Below, piece by piece: positions 10,664-24,501 of a stretch of 64,000 bases of DNA. Origin of the DNA: Macquaria australasica. Its lineage: Eukaryota > Chordata > Actinopteri > Centrarchiformes > Percichthyidae. The stretch covers positions 496,001 through 560,000 of the forward strand of contig SEMN01000127.1 in the NCBI GenBank assembly GCA_005408345.1. Reading direction: 5' to 3'. A program made the position numbers and the translations under genes. Under the pieces are notes generated by a model, which was not told the DNA's origin, searched no databases, and was given only the letters and a program-made list of their open reading frames with translations. Numbering within the stretch: the stretch's first letter is position 1; each line of letters opens with the position of its first letter.

Positions 10664-12510
10664 CTTTGTCAGTGGGTGTTGATAATAATTTGTAGGTGAG
10701 ATGTAGCTTGTTCATGTTCTTTCACAACTCTTTAGATTTGGTTTAACATGCAGCCAATGCCACTGTTATAATTGCCTCTTGGCACTTTTAATTGTTTCTC
10801 TTTGTAAAGTTCCTGCAGCAATTTATTTAATTATACCTTTGTAAAACCTCAAAAATCATATGATGGGCCTTGCTGGAAGATAATTTCATATAGTATTCTA
10901 TGCATACCGTTTATTCTTATATCTGTGTAATTCATTTTATAAGTGTGCTTAAGCTAAAAGGAGAACCTTTTTTGGTTTTACGTAGATGGATTTTACACAT
11001 TACATGCTGCAAGACGCTGTCTAATTTGTGGTGGCTTTAATGGCGTTTGTGTGTGAGCGCCTAGTGGTCAGTTTATGTTCACATGTTTGCACAGACACGC
11101 ACAAAACGTGTTTGGTGAGGCAAATGCTGAGGTAATGAGGAATTCCCTTCCACTGTGTCCCTGTGTGGGAGGAGGGAGGGTGGAGGTGGCCTGGTGGGGG
11201 TGGAGAGTCATTGAGAAGTAGGCGTCACTCTGCAACACTGTCATTCTGAGGAGGGAGGGAGGGGTGCAGGGAAAAAGGACAACCTATGGGCTTACATAAG
11301 GCTGCATGTGGGAAGTACTGTGTTAAAAGACCCTGAAGTTTATCTTCAATGATCGTCTTGGCTTGAAGGTGCAGTAATGGATTGTGATTGTGACCATTTA
11401 TGAATGCATTGGAAATTAGAAATCTCCCTTGATCTGAGGACAATATACATTTACACCTGCATATGTCAGTGTTTTCACCCTTTTATTTGTGGGACACAAT
11501 GTGCGGGAATAGGGAAAGAATAGAGAGGAGGTGAGAGAGAGGCAGCACAAGCGTGAGAGAACAGCAGAGCCCTCTTGAATAAAAAATTTGTCGCTATAAA
11601 TAGCAAGCCATCCTCATGGCCTCAGCACTGTTTCAGGTTTAGAAGACCTGGCTTTTCCCTCTCTTTTTCTGTTCCGATGTTTATAGCCTTTGCGAAATCA
11701 GACTCACAGTCCCCCTCATTGTCTCTTCCTTTTATTATTTTTTTGTTCACTCTGCCCAGATATGTTTTGCGCTGGATATGGGCTGTTTATATAATGACTG
11801 CCTGTTTTGTGTACCTGCATGCGCATCTTTCAGCATTATAATAAATCAAGATGCATCAGTGTCCTAAGCGATGCACCCTAATTCAACTAGCTTGATGTTG
11901 GCTCATAAAATGACAATGATCCCATGATTCTACCCTCTTGTCAATTAGAAATGCAAAAGACAGACAACAACCACAGCAACCCCCAAATTAAATAGAAGCT
12001 GCCCATTTGGTGTCAGGTTGCCAGAGCTAATGCTGTTTTCTTCCTGATGTCTGCCTGTCATGTTAGCCCCTTTCTTGAGCAAGAAAATATATGGAGAGCT
12101 GAAGTGGCTAAAGCTAGCTGTTTAGCCATGGCTGACATAATGTAGTCCATCCCCTCGAAATTAAGAAATTGTGTGTGGATCCTTGTCTGTGCATATGACC
12201 ATTAATTTTTGTTGTTTGTTTGTGACTTTGTAGTTCTTCTCCCCAGGTAGTTGGCACTCCTGCATTCTAATTGCCAATGTGTGGGAAAAAAAACTGAGTA
12301 CGGAATAGAGGAAGCATGAGAGGGAGAGGAAGGGAGGAAAGAAATCAATAGCAACCCCTGGATTATTTGTTGTTGTAACTGCCTTTAAGTCAGAAGGTTC
12401 ACACTTTCTCATCCAAGGCTCTTTTTTTTTTTTAAATCCTCACACTTTTTGTTTAGATTAACAAACACAGATGAAGAAATGCTTGATAACCTCCATACTC
12501 TCTTTCAAAT

Positions 12511-12580
12511 AGGGCCCATCCTTTTGTCCCTTCTACATAAGGGACAAAGGGATGGGCCCTATTCTACATAAGGGACAAAG
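12511..12580. repeat. Hairpin plus partial direct repeat
   Basis: Arms 12511-12532 and 12539-12560 (AGGGCCCATCC.. against ..GGATGGGCCCT) pair over 22 nt with one mismatch and a 6-nt loop. The 19-nt string ttctacataagggacaaag then recurs at 12531-12549 and 12562-12580. Confidence 0.9.
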
Positions 12581-13929
12581 TTTTGTCTACAATAAATTGT
12601 ATACAAAACTTCTACATTAGTCTGCTTCAGGGCTGATATGATAAAGGGCAAATGACAGTGTGATTCAAATTAAGCCAGTCCAATCTTGGATCAGGCTTAT
12701 GCTCAGATGAGCCTGGCAAAGAGAAATACCCACCTGTTGCAGTTAGTTTCTAGAGAGACAGACAGAGGGAGCAATTGTGAGAAAGCCAAAGGTTTCAGTA
12801 AGTGCCCTCTATAGCCAATAAATCGCCTTTTCAAACTGTTGAGAGTGGAGAGGAGGATGGAGAACATGCTATACTTAACCAAAACAAGTTTAGGAGTGGT
12901 TGTTTCTGACGTAACATTGTGATAATGGATAAAGAGACTGAGGGACAGAGGCAATAAAAACGAGAAGAAGGTGGGGACAGATAAATTGCTATCCTTACAC
13001 AGGCGGAGGTATTGGGAGTGGTTGGCTTTTACAGGTAAACAGATGGCATAGCGCAGCGAGACACTGACCTGCCACCGCTGTCAGGTCAGCTACGTGATAT
13101 AGCGGCTCGCTGCCGTGTGCAGTTTCTCTAATTAACACTACCTCCTAATCTGTGCTGGGGCTGCAGTGTTGCCAGTGTCATACACACTCACTTTCTCGCA
13201 CATTAAATTGGTGAGTAGAGAACAAAGCATTTAATGATTGGCAACACATTTCAAATACAAAGAGTCAAGACTTTATTAATTTAACATGCATAGTATATGT
13301 TTTGGGAAGCTGAATAATCAAAGTAAAGGAAAAGAGTCCTTTATTATATGAGGACTTGTGGAAACTGCTCTCACTTAAGAGTGTTGTAGGCTCTTGAAAT
13401 TTTGTTCCAAACATGTCAAGTAGGAGGTGGTTGCCGACTAGAAAAGGATCTGCACAGCTGTATTCAAATATAGTCTTAGTCCTACTTAGTTGAGCTTACA
13501 TGTCTGTCAAACGGTCTACACAGTATGCATATCATTTTGTGTCCACAGCTCCAACAGCCAACAGCAGGCCTGTCATCATTCCCCTATTTTTCTATTTTAG
13601 CACAGCGTCGTCATGGTTGGAACATTGCAGTCGCCCAGTGTCTGCTGTAATGGTAATGCAAAAAGGACAGAGGCCATGTTTTATCTGTCTGAGCTGACTT
13701 ACTGTTATGGTTGCTGCTGTTTCCGCTTTTAATGCTGTATATTTTGATGGGTACAAGAGATCTCAACTAGTGTGTGATAGAGAGATCTTGTTTGGCTTGT
13801 GTGTTTTGTTTGCAGACCCTGACCCTAGTGGGCCTATGGGGTTTGAAGGGACTATATTTAGCTGGCTAGGTGCCTGGGGAATGAAGGAGAAGGAGAAACG
13901 CTGAAGAGCAGTTGAAGGGGGATGCTGGG

Positions 13930-14180
13930 TGGTAGACTGAGCCGAGTGTTGGTTGGCTGGATGTTGGCTGGATGGATGTCTGAATGACTGGCATGTTGCC
14001 TTCCTGCTGGCTATTCTGGAGTGCTCAAGCCACATTGTAAGAGACCACACTTTCTACTGGCCCAACAGAGACATCCTGGCTGTTTGACTGGCTGGATGCC
14101 TGACCTCCGGGTTAGGCTGGCTGGCTGGCTGGCTGGCAGCACTTGATTATCCATCACTGTTTGGGCATGGCATCCCAGCC
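13930..14180. repeat. Degenerate GGCTGGATG / GGCTGGCT minisatellite
   Basis: Many imperfect units of ggctggatg and an uninterrupted ggct run near 14118-14137. Confidence 0.7.
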
Positions 14181-15960
14181 AGCCAGCAGTCATTAAGTGT
14201 GGCTGTGGCAAATGGACGCGTTTGTGCAGATCATAGAGGACATTGGTCACCATCTGGACACATCCAGCTGTTGTCCAGTGCATTATTTAACATTTACTCA
14301 GGTTATAGCTAAGAGCTATCGTTTTCATCATGTAGATACAAGTTCCACTCAGTCTCTTAGGATGTGTTCGGACTGAAAATAGCACTGCGTTAAAAAATAT
14401 CGCAAGGGGCTGCATTTCTGTGGGTGTGTTGCTACAAGCACCAGTGAAAAGACGACATACGATCCAGGAAGTCCAGTTTGAAGCCTTATCAGATGCCAAA
14501 ACACTGCACAGCGGTTTGTAATACTATGATCTATCTGGAATGTATTTTATTGTCCAACACCATGGAAACTGGCTGGAAGACGTTTCATTGCTTTGAGGCA
14601 AAAGTAGAGCCAGATGCAACCATTTGCCATACAATCTTGCGTTTTTTTAGCCAGAAGTCTGGCTTCTTCACACTGCCAATAGTAGGTGTATTGAGTTGGA
14701 TTAGGAAGGGGGCTGGGTACTTAACCTGCTACCAGTTTTTACCAGTTAATGGGACGCACTTTAGTCCAAGTATTGTGCACATATGAAAGCTTTGGTGCTC
14801 AAGATAATTTTTAAAGTACTTTTTGTTTGACAGTTGATCATCTTCTCATATGGTAAACATGTATTTATTAATCATTTTAATTTCAAACAAATTGATTATT
14901 TAATACTGTATCAAGAGATGTAAAACCTAATGCTGCTCAAACTAAGTCATTTTTATATATAATTTCTCCTCAGGGATCCATAGTGTAGTGAGATTTTCAT
15001 TTTAGCCCCCTAAAGATGCAGATGCTACCATCAGTGTGTTCTTCAAGTGCTGTCGTCATGCGATTTCTTTCTCCTTTTTTTCTTTTATTTGCAGCCAGTA
15101 GGTCATCAATCACACTTGACTATGCCACAGGATGTGCGTCAATCATGGGAATTGACTGAGCCTGTATTGATCTGCTGTCTACAGGATTGAAGAGTAGGCA
15201 ATTCACAACAGTGTTCTAGTGTGGCTAATCATTTCATTAACAGAGCTTTGAAATGTACATTTCTGCTACAACAGCATGCTAATGAGTTCGATCAGGCCAG
15301 GAATTAGAATGGGCTTATTCAGATGTGTTCCTCATGTTCTCCATTTGTTTATATATCTTGTATCCAAAATGTTACGGTTTGTAAAATGCAGTGGAAACAA
15401 AAGGCAAACCTAGAACCAAAGCCTTCCAGGTTCTTAAAAGTTCATCTTACAGGTTAATTTACAGGTTACAGGTAACACCATTACAGGTCATTAAGTTCCT
15501 GTAGCGGAAAAGACCTAATTGTCAAGAACTTCAAGGAAATCCCTGTTTTTTCTTTAACAAAAGACTGTACTTAAATTAATAACAACTTGTACTTAGTTAT
15601 TAACATTTAAAGTTATGCCTGATGATCTTTGAGTTTATGGCCATATTTAGAAAAGTTGGGCGGAAGTTGCTTTGGTGAGCGTATAAATGTAGCCAAAATA
15701 AAAATCATGATCCACCAGAATTTAACGTAGCCAAATAATAAACATACCCAGAACTAAAAAAAAATAAATTGGTTGGATGCTTCCAAAACTATTCAAGGAA
15801 ACATTTTTTTGTGCCCTTCTCGGATCAAGGAACATTTTGACCTCTCAAAAGTTTTCAGTCCTTACATGAGGGCTACAATGTTTTGGAAGAGAGATTAAGA
15901 CACAAGCCACTATAGATACAGTAGGAACAGGGTGTGAGAGCAGAGTGACATGATCTTACC

Positions 15961-16246
15961 CATAGACTGTATATAAAGATGGACGACGTGAAGGCTCCCC
16001 AAAAGTGAAACCAAAACATCTCGATCGTTCTCTGGTGGCTGGCTGCAGTATAGGTCATAAGCCCCGCCTCCTCCATGTTAATGGATGGGACATGGGCTAC
16101 ACTGAAAAATCAAAAATCATTTGGCTCTGGCTCCAAATGACGTCACCAAGGCAATATGGCAGCTCTCGTATCCGGGGTAATTTGGCTTCATTTTTTACAG
16201 TGGGAGGAAGTGGAGACGTGTCGTCCATCTTTATATACAGTCTATG
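15961..16246. mobile_element. hAT-type MITE (286 nt)
   Basis: Terminal inverted repeats begin CATAGACTGTATATAAAGAT and extend about 27 nt to GGACGAC. The exact 8-bp duplication ATCTTACC lies at 15953-15960 and 16247-16254. It has no coding capacity of its own. Confidence 0.9.
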
Positions 16247-16901
16247 ATCTTACCTGGAGCGCGAAGCAGCTTGGAACATTGGATTTCTTTCTCGCTCGAA
16301 GATACTGATCCATCCCACGAGTATCTGCATTCAGATAGGCGGCAAAGTGAAAGGTTGTTTAGCTTTATTTGGGGGAAAATTGACTACTGTTTTGCGGTCA
16401 GAGTGATGTGCTCCCTCACTGTAGGTAGTGTAGTTTGTTTTAACAACTTGTGTGCAGTGTGTAACAGATCAGAGGCACTGTTTACGTACTTGTCAGAAAC
16501 TCCGTTGCTTCTCTTATCTTCCTCCAGACTCTTTTGGCTCCTTTCACTGTTTATTCATGATATCATACAGCTTAGGATAATGGCAACTTTTCTGTTCAGG
16601 TTGAAACAGTTTTCGCTGACTTTATAATCATCCGTAATGCCTTTTAACTTTTTCTTTGTGTTGTATTGTGCAACAGAAAGACGAGACTCAGTATATTTAC
16701 AATGGAGCATAAAGGAGCAGGGTTTGTCTTGGTGTGAGCGGAGAGCAAACAGGAGACTGGGAGTGGAGTGAGTACAAAATGCTTTGAGGGGGAGCAGAAA
16801 CTGCTGCTGCTCCACTCCGCTCTCAAACGGGATAGGACAGAAAATAAGAGATATTGGGTGAGAAAAAGAGCAAGAAAGAGACAGTAACATTTGGTGGCAA
16901 A

Positions 16902-17877
16902 TAGGGCTGCCACAAACGATTATTTTGATAATCGACTAGTCACCGATTATTTTTTTCGATTAGTCGACTAATCGGATCATACCTAAATTGCAGCGTATCG
17001 CACCAGCATGCAGCTGCTCTTATATAACCATCATTAGCTTCCAGCTTGAAGTGTTTAAGGTATGTGCTAACTAAAAAATAAAGACAATTAAGATGACAGT
17101 CCATTCAACTTTTAATGATCTTTGCAGCTTCTAGCAGCTTCATCGCCAACCATGGACAGGGGTCTCATGTCCATCACCAACATGTTCAAGATTGCTTCAG
17201 TCAGGACATTTACCTGCCCAGGTGTGCATGTTGTTGCCTTGGTAACAAAGTTGTCCATTGAAGAGGAACGTGTTTTTTAGCACTGTAACGTAGCGTTATA
17301 AAACATTAGCGTTATCACATTTCCTATTCAAACATGACATCACTGTTATAACGTTACAGCAAACACATAACATACGTGTGCTAAGGCTGATGAAATCGTT
17401 AATGTTAACGTTTACAGCTATCAATATAAGTAAGTAGCTCACTGTTGACGTTAATGTTAGCAGCTAACTGTCCCTCTTCGTCAGAAATTGAATCGGATTC
17501 AGCTACAACAACGTGCTTTCTTTTCAAATGCTCGTGCATCGCTGTAGTGCTCCCATGGAAGGCAAGTTCTGCCTTGCAGATTTTGCATTGCACATTCTTT
17601 TCATTTCTTTTGATAAAATGCTCCGTTTGCGGCTAGCCATGATACTGTTGATACTGGGCACAACTTTTCCGGTGACATCACGGCTGACCCCGATTACCAC
17701 TACTGCGCATGTGCGTCAAGGACAGAAAGGCAGACAAGGCAGCGGAAGGTACAGCGGCAGTTTTGAGAGAAAAACAAAGCTTCAAAAAATAAACAACGAT
17801 GTTGATTATTAAATTAGTCGTTGATGATTTTGATAGTCGACGTAATCGTGACTAGTCGACTAATCTTGGCAGCCCTA
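16902..17877 (-). mobile_element. BED-finger hAT miniature element, copy 2 (inverted)
   Basis: Same family as copies 1 and 3 but on the minus strand, with the exact 8-bp duplication GTGGCAAA at 16894-16901 and 17878-17885. A 16-nt deletion after the CGCAAACG codons (near 17624) removes the conserved Trp region and shifts frame, leaving only the C-terminal part of the finger in an ORF at 17405-17593. Confidence 0.93.
17112..17258 (-). pseudogene. hAT transposase remnant ORF (48 aa), copy 2
   Basis: Same 49-codon frame as in copy 1, with substitutions (AILNMLVMDMRPLSMVGDEA, ARSCKDH end). Intact from ATG to TAA. Confidence 0.7.
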
Positions 17878-18808
17878 GTGGCAAACAGTGTTGTTTTGTC
17901 TGTACTATACCTGGGGCCAAGTCATTGGCCTTAGAAATGTGTGACCTGGAGGAAGCTGCCTAACGGGGTGACAACATATGCATTTTAAGCTAGAGGCAGA
18001 GTCAGTCAGCTAAAGACCACCAGCTAAACAGAGACAGTTGGAAACCGAGAGAGAGAGACAGCTTGAGACATCCAGAGTGCAGAGGAGAGAGAGTGCCAAT
18101 AAAGTTGTGTGGTAGCTTGCGGTTGATTTATGCTTCAGCAGTCATTGGCGGTCCCTCCCTCAGGGCTGGAGTTCCTGCCTACCTGGCTGGGTGAGGCATT
18201 CCAGGAAAGCCCACTGACTAAGCTGGCTACTTACGCTCTGCTCTGTCAGGCCAGGGCTTTCCTTATTAACATATCAACCATGGAGACTAGTCATATGGAA
18301 AGGTATGTTCGAGTGCTACAGCAGGTGATGTGATGTTGAGGTAAACTTTAATTTAATCTTTTTTACACCTTTTAAGTGTTGGCAGAGACAGTACAGAACC
18401 AGTTTTATTTGGAAGCATTGAAATATGTGTTACTAGTCTGTCTTGGTTAAGATGCTGTTCGTAGACATGGTATTTTACATGCCACATATTTGCTATTACT
18501 TGTACATGGATCAGCTACAAATCAATGAAGGTTTCTACATTTCGTCTATTGCTTTCACCTTGTAGACATGAGTTATCAGTGCCCTGATGGGGCGTCGGCA
18601 CTTAATTTCATGCATTGAATCACAATTATATTGTTTAATTCAATTGATCTAAAATAGATTTATTTTATTTAGGTTTTTCATCATGGCAAACAACAAAAAT
18701 TAAATGAAATGCCAAAATGTGCAAACTAGTGGGCAATGTGAATAAAATGAATATTGCAAATTTATTACATCATTATCTCTGCCATTATGTTAACAATGTT
18801 TACTAAGG

Positions 18809-18842
18809 TATTCATAGTCACATGTTAGTGTGACTATGAATA
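18809..18842. repeat. Perfect 14-bp hairpin
   Basis: TATTCATAGTCACA, a 6-nt loop, then TGTGACTATGAATA. Confidence 0.95.
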
Positions 18843-20699
18843 TAAAAGTCAAACTAATTCCTATCCTACTCAACACAGACCTGCATGCGCAGGCTGTCTG
18901 CCCAACAGTATAACAAAATAAGGTTGGAGCACACTTAGCGTGTATCACTCCTTCTGGGAGACTTCAGCTCTGCATGCACTGCTGGTGTAGCATCTTCAGT
19001 GGTTACTATGGTATATTGTGTAGTATGTATCCTTCCAGTAAAGTTTTAGGGTTAACCTCAAACGTTAAGACTGGTGTCCTGTGGTTTACCGCCCCATATC
19101 AACTAGCTTTAGCCTGTAAAGCTAGTTGAGTCGAGTAAAGCTGGGTCGGTACCCTTTGATGCGTGCTGACTTCACCATGCGCATATATATGTGTGTGAGG
19201 GAAGGGTAGTTTCTGTCTATCTGCTGAGGCCCACTTCCTTGTTCTGGAGGTCTGTTCTTGTGTCTGTGAGCTCAATCTGTTTAGTTCAAGGTTCAGCTCC
19301 ACCAGACCTGATAGTTAGTCACTGCTCTCATCAGGACGACGTGGAATAGAACTGTCTGCGGTCAGACCGTGTGTGTAAGGGGAGTCATCGCCAATCTGCC
19401 CATTTAAATAACTGTGTGTGCAAATGACTCGCATTCTGATCACTGTATGCCCCATTAAGTCTGTGTTGCCTGTGTGTACATCTGCAGGCCTTGTTTGGTT
19501 GCATGTGTGTATGTTTGTTGTGTCTGTGCAATTGAGCTGTGTTGTTCAGGCTGTAAGTAAGCCACGAGGCTGCTGTGTGTGTGTGCGTGCGTGCGTGTGC
19601 GCTGTTCTTTTTGTGTTTACCCAGTGATAAATACTCCGTGCCTTGCAATTGGGGAAAGGAGGGGGTCGTGAGAGAGGAGGGGAGAGAAAAATATGGGGGT
19701 GTTGAGGGATATGGCTGCTTTTCTCTTGGTGACAGAGCCTGTTGCCATGGAGCTGGTCCTCCCATTGGTGGAAGTCTGGTCCAATCGCTTAACAGCACAG
19801 ATTGTTTCATCATTGAGAAGTTTTTCCTCTCTTCCTGACTAGCCACCCCTTGCTCCTCCTTCTTTCTCTCTTCTCTTTTTTTTTCTCCTATCTCTTACAC
19901 TGCCCCCCCAAACACACAGACACACACACACATACACAGTAGAAGAAGCTTAAGCTGATAAATTACATAAGGTTTATAATGAGTGCAGGAGCTGCCACCC
20001 AATTTCATTTTGACAGTTATTAATTTTACATCAGCAGCTTGAGTCGAGCAGGCAGAATCTTTCACAAATCTCCTCACTGTACTTGAGAAGACAAGATAAG
20101 CCCACAATCCCACATTCAGTCATTTTTGTATTGGGCAGCTAAGAAATGTCATTATGTTGAATCATGTTTCTGACTGGCCACACGGTTTAAAGACTGAGAG
20201 ATTCCCACCTTTTGGACAGGCTGACTGTTTTTTATTAGTAGCTGATGGTTCAGTATTGGTTAAAATGTTAGTGTCTATCCAACACCTTAGTAGTGTAGAC
20301 ATTTGATTGTCGCTCTCTCGGTTTGTTGCAGATCATTCAGCACAAAGATTGGGAACTGCCTCAGCTCTGAAGCTAAAGTTTTGTTGTACTCAAGAAACAT
20401 GAAATGTACTTGTTACAGAGCACTGTTTTATTTGAACATTTTATTTTCTCATCTCAGCCGTTCAGTTTGTAAAATACAGCAATATGCTGAAACATCTTTC
20501 TACGCAACATGGGCTTAAATTCCAGGAATGCCATGTATTTGACACTATGCATGAGTGCCACTGCTACCCAAATGAGCAGCACGTCCATTACTGAGGGTAA
20601 ATATCCTGTTATAATAACATTAGCGCCACGCAGGCAGGCTTAGCAGTTTTATTCTTTGACTAAGAAAACCTAAATGAAAACGAATCCTGTACAAATATT

Positions 20700-20907
20700 C
20701 TCTCATTTCATCCATTTTAGATGACGGACAGACTGTTGCTACAGCTCCCCGTTGACGCTGAAAACCTGTGTAGGCCTACTTTTTTTCCCACTCAGAAAAT
20801 TGATCATGAATCAATAAGGCAATCCATGAAGAATCGGACCGATAAGCAGTATTGATAATGGCATTGGTATCAATAAAATTGTTTCAATTCCCACCCCTAT
20901 CCCTAAG
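20700..20907. repeat. Fragment of a teleost MITE-like repeat
   Basis: The end reads gataatggcattggtatc then gtttcaattcccacccct, as at the ends of common fish MITEs. The other end was not found. Confidence 0.35.
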
Positions 20908-23639
20908 GGCTCCCACTTGATAGACACATTGATGAGAAGATGCCTTCTAGGGCCAGCATGCTCCTAGTATTGGACAATACACCGGCAATTGATGGGACCA
21001 AAATAGAACTGTATTAAGGAGCAGGGATTTCCTGGTTATTTAGATGCTTAGATTAAACATTACCAAAGGTGTGGATTTTTATGGCCTTGATAACGTCATG
21101 TTATAGTGATGTTTCAAGTGGTTGTGTGCAGTGCTACAGCAAAATATTTCTTGATTGTTATAATCTTCTTTCCATCCAAAAAACGTTTCCCACAACAGAA
21201 TGTAACCTTTAATTTGGTGTTTATTTCAGCTCTGGTGTCAGACAAATTTATTTCCTTGTCTTCAACGTCCACGACGGGGTTTTCTTGATTGTGACTGATT
21301 TTTTCCTCTTCAGTTGTTCCTCTTAAGCATTTTCTTTTGCTGTGGTTGTTCACGCGTTTTATTTGTTTCTGCCTCCATTTGTCTGTGCACAGTTTCTCAC
21401 ATGGCGTAATGTGGTCTTGTTATTTGTTGATGCAACTTTTCAGACATGAAAGGTTTAATTCCTTTTAGCTCACATGCTGTATGTAAAGCATTATTCATCC
21501 ACGCAATTGGCTTGAAAGGACATTGGGAAAACATGGGGAGACTTTTGGTCATTATTATTGTAAAAGGTGTTTTAACCTCTTTTGCTCCTTAACCTCTTTT
21601 GCGGAAGAGGAACATTGTTTATTTTTATTTTTATAGACTGATCTGGTATGAAAAGGTTGATCTCCTCAACGCCTTAAAATGGGCTCTTTCACAGTGTTTC
21701 CTAGCTTATTAAACTGATTTTGTGCATAAGAGATGATGGTTGAGATAATACATTGATTACAGTGATCTGAGAAGGTACCTTACATATATTTGTGAAAATA
21801 TTGTCCCTGACATCGTATGAGTTTAAAGTTGAGAATGCACCGTTATGTCCTGCCCCAACATCCTGTTGTCGCAGAAAATTCATTATATCAAAGTAAAGAT
21901 ACCATTTCAACATGTTAATGGGAAAAAAAAAATCCCTGGATCTGATCATCATGAAACATTAATAAAGAAAAGGGGCATTTTGAAATAAAAGTTTTTTTAT
22001 AGTTGGAGAAAAAGAATATTGAAATAATTCAGTGAGTTGAAATTTTTCCTAATTATTTTAATTATTTCCCATTTTCCTTGATTCATTATTTTCTGCATTA
22101 ATTAATGTGATTATTTTATACTTGTGTACTTCACCAGCACTCTTGCCTTCAGTCAATAATGCATGCAAGATCAGGATCCCCTCTCTATCCACTGGCATTA
22201 GTTCATTATGCAGAAGGGAGACTGTTGTTCACTTGACCAACATCTCTTTCTCTCCATCACCCACTTTCTTCATATACATAGGTTATATTATAACTAGTGA
22301 GAGCAACAAAGAGAGGGAGACTTGGAGAGAGCTGCAGAAAGGTAGGTAGGTAACTAGGGAGGAAGGGGAGGGAAGGAGGGAGAGAATGAGTCATAGCTCG
22401 TCCCACAGGACTGAGTGGGCTGGTTGAGTGGAGGAGGATGGCGTCAGCAGCAGGCCTGACAATTTAAGAAGACACATTAAAAGAGGAAGAAAAAGAGAGA
22501 GAGACAGAGCTAACTCTTAATAGTGGGTGGATGGAGAGAGAGATATTGATAGGAGGGGTTGACGTGGAGGGGGCGGAAGACAGGAAGGGGTATCCTCATA
22601 GCACTGAGAGAGAAACGAGGGGGTGGCAGGGAGAAGGACAGAGACGTAGATGGAAAAAGAAACCCTGTCTTTCTCAGCATTTGATCATTCATGCGCCCCT
22701 CATTAGTGTTTTGCGTCTTGTTAGTTAGGATGTTTTCTCTGTTGCTATAGTTATCTAAGCTTCCCTGCTCTGTTTTTCTGAGCCTTAAAATTGCCTTATT
22801 TGCTTTTACATAGCTCATGGCAGGAAATGTGTACAGCGGTCTGGTGTGTCTATGTGTGAGTGTTGGCCATTGATGCATGCATCTATATTTTTACTGTGTG
22901 AAGCTCTGTTTTAGTGCGAATGTGCCATGGACTGTTCCTCTAGTGCTCTGCCAGCCCCCTCACCCCCCCTCCCTGTGTGAGATTGTGCAATCGACGCAAA
23001 GGGGAATCCTCTCTGACACAAACACTAGTGCGCACACACACCGCAAGCGCTGCTGATATATAATATGTGCAGGCACTGAGCTTGCACACACAAACTGCCA
23101 TTATTACATACAGATCAGCCTCCACTCTGTGAAGACATAACCTTGCTGCCTTTTGTGAAATGGGTTCTCTCTGACGTCAAATGGGCGAGGTGCGCGGCTG
23201 ACTGCGGAGGAGCTGAATTGGGTCGAACTGCCAGTGTGTGTCTCTCCCACTGCCGTATGTGGGTTTGTACGTGCTTTGCTCACTCCTGTTTGCAGCGTTG
23301 TGCGCTTCCATTCACCTTCGTCTTTCATTCAGCCTCTGCAGAGAAAATGGAGAGGCACGTCGGCTACGCATGCCTTCTCCATTATGAAATTTGAAATAAT
23401 GCAATGAATGAATGAAATAACTGATAATAGCTGGAGCTCTCAATCATTACCCACACAAACAAATACACAGTGCTCATTCTCTGTTCACTTGCACTCTGGC
23501 TGTAATTTAAAAAAAAAAAAAAAAATTTTTTATGTATCTGCTGCATGCACTGCATGTGCCGCTGACAAAATCATTCAATCCTGTTTAATTCTGCTGTTTG
23601 TTTTTGTTTGTTTTTCCCCCAGAAAGTTTTACCTTACAT

Positions 23640-24000
23640 TGTGCTTAAAATTGATAAATTACTGATTATTTTTATTAATTATGATTTAATCTCAGTGACG
23701 ATTAACCAGTTAATTGATGATGATTAATGTATAAATTGTTACAAAATAAGAACAGAAGCCCATTATAAGTTCCCTGAGGCCACAGTGTCATCCTCTAATG
23801 GCTGATGGTGTCTCAACAAAAGTAAAAAAATCCAAAGGTATTCACTTTATAATGAAGAGTTAGAGAAAAGCTGCAAATCCTCACACAGAAGAATCTGGAA
23901 CCTACATATCTTTGGCATTTTTATTTGAGAAATTATTTAAAGCAATGAATTGATTATTGTCATTTACTTTTCTTTGGATCCACTAATTGATTAAGCATTG
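23640..24000 (-). repeat. Decayed copy of an AT-rich hAT-like MITE family
   Basis: On the minus strand it resembles the internal part of the family seen at 41396-41843, with repeated gattaatcaatt-type motifs at the edge and an internal gaggatttgcagcttttc. Termini are lost. Confidence 0.4.
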
Positions 24001-24501
24001 ACTTTAACAATATTACCCTCTTTTTGGTGCTCTTTGGCAACAGGTAATATCAAACTGTAGCATGTGCATGATGTCTGTCAGTTAACCAGCCATTAGTTAT
24101 CTGATAAGTCAATCAGTTAAAAGACTTGATAAAGAGGCTTGTCCCCACTGCTAACTATTGCTGAGACCCTGACCCAGCTTGACCTGGAGCAGCTCATACC
24201 TGCACGAAATATTTAGTCCGGCTAGCCTGCTGTCTGTGTTGAGGCACACAGAATGTATATCAGCACTTTAAATACACACTAGGGCTGCCAAGATTAGTCG
24301 ACTAGTCACGATTACGTCGACGACTAATTTAATAATCGACGTCGTCGTTTATTTTTTTGAAGCTTTGTTTTTCTCTCAAAACTGCCACTGTACCTTCCGC
24401 TGCCTTGTCTGCCTTTCTGTCCTTGACGCACATGCGCAGTAGTGGTAATCGGGGTCAGTCGTGATGTCACCGGAAAAGTTGTGCCCAGTATCAACAGTAT
24501 C

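Noticed and set aside
13810..13905. Exon-like segment after tttgtttgcag
   Set aside because: No matching donor with good consensus and no recognised protein or conserved UTR; left as intron.
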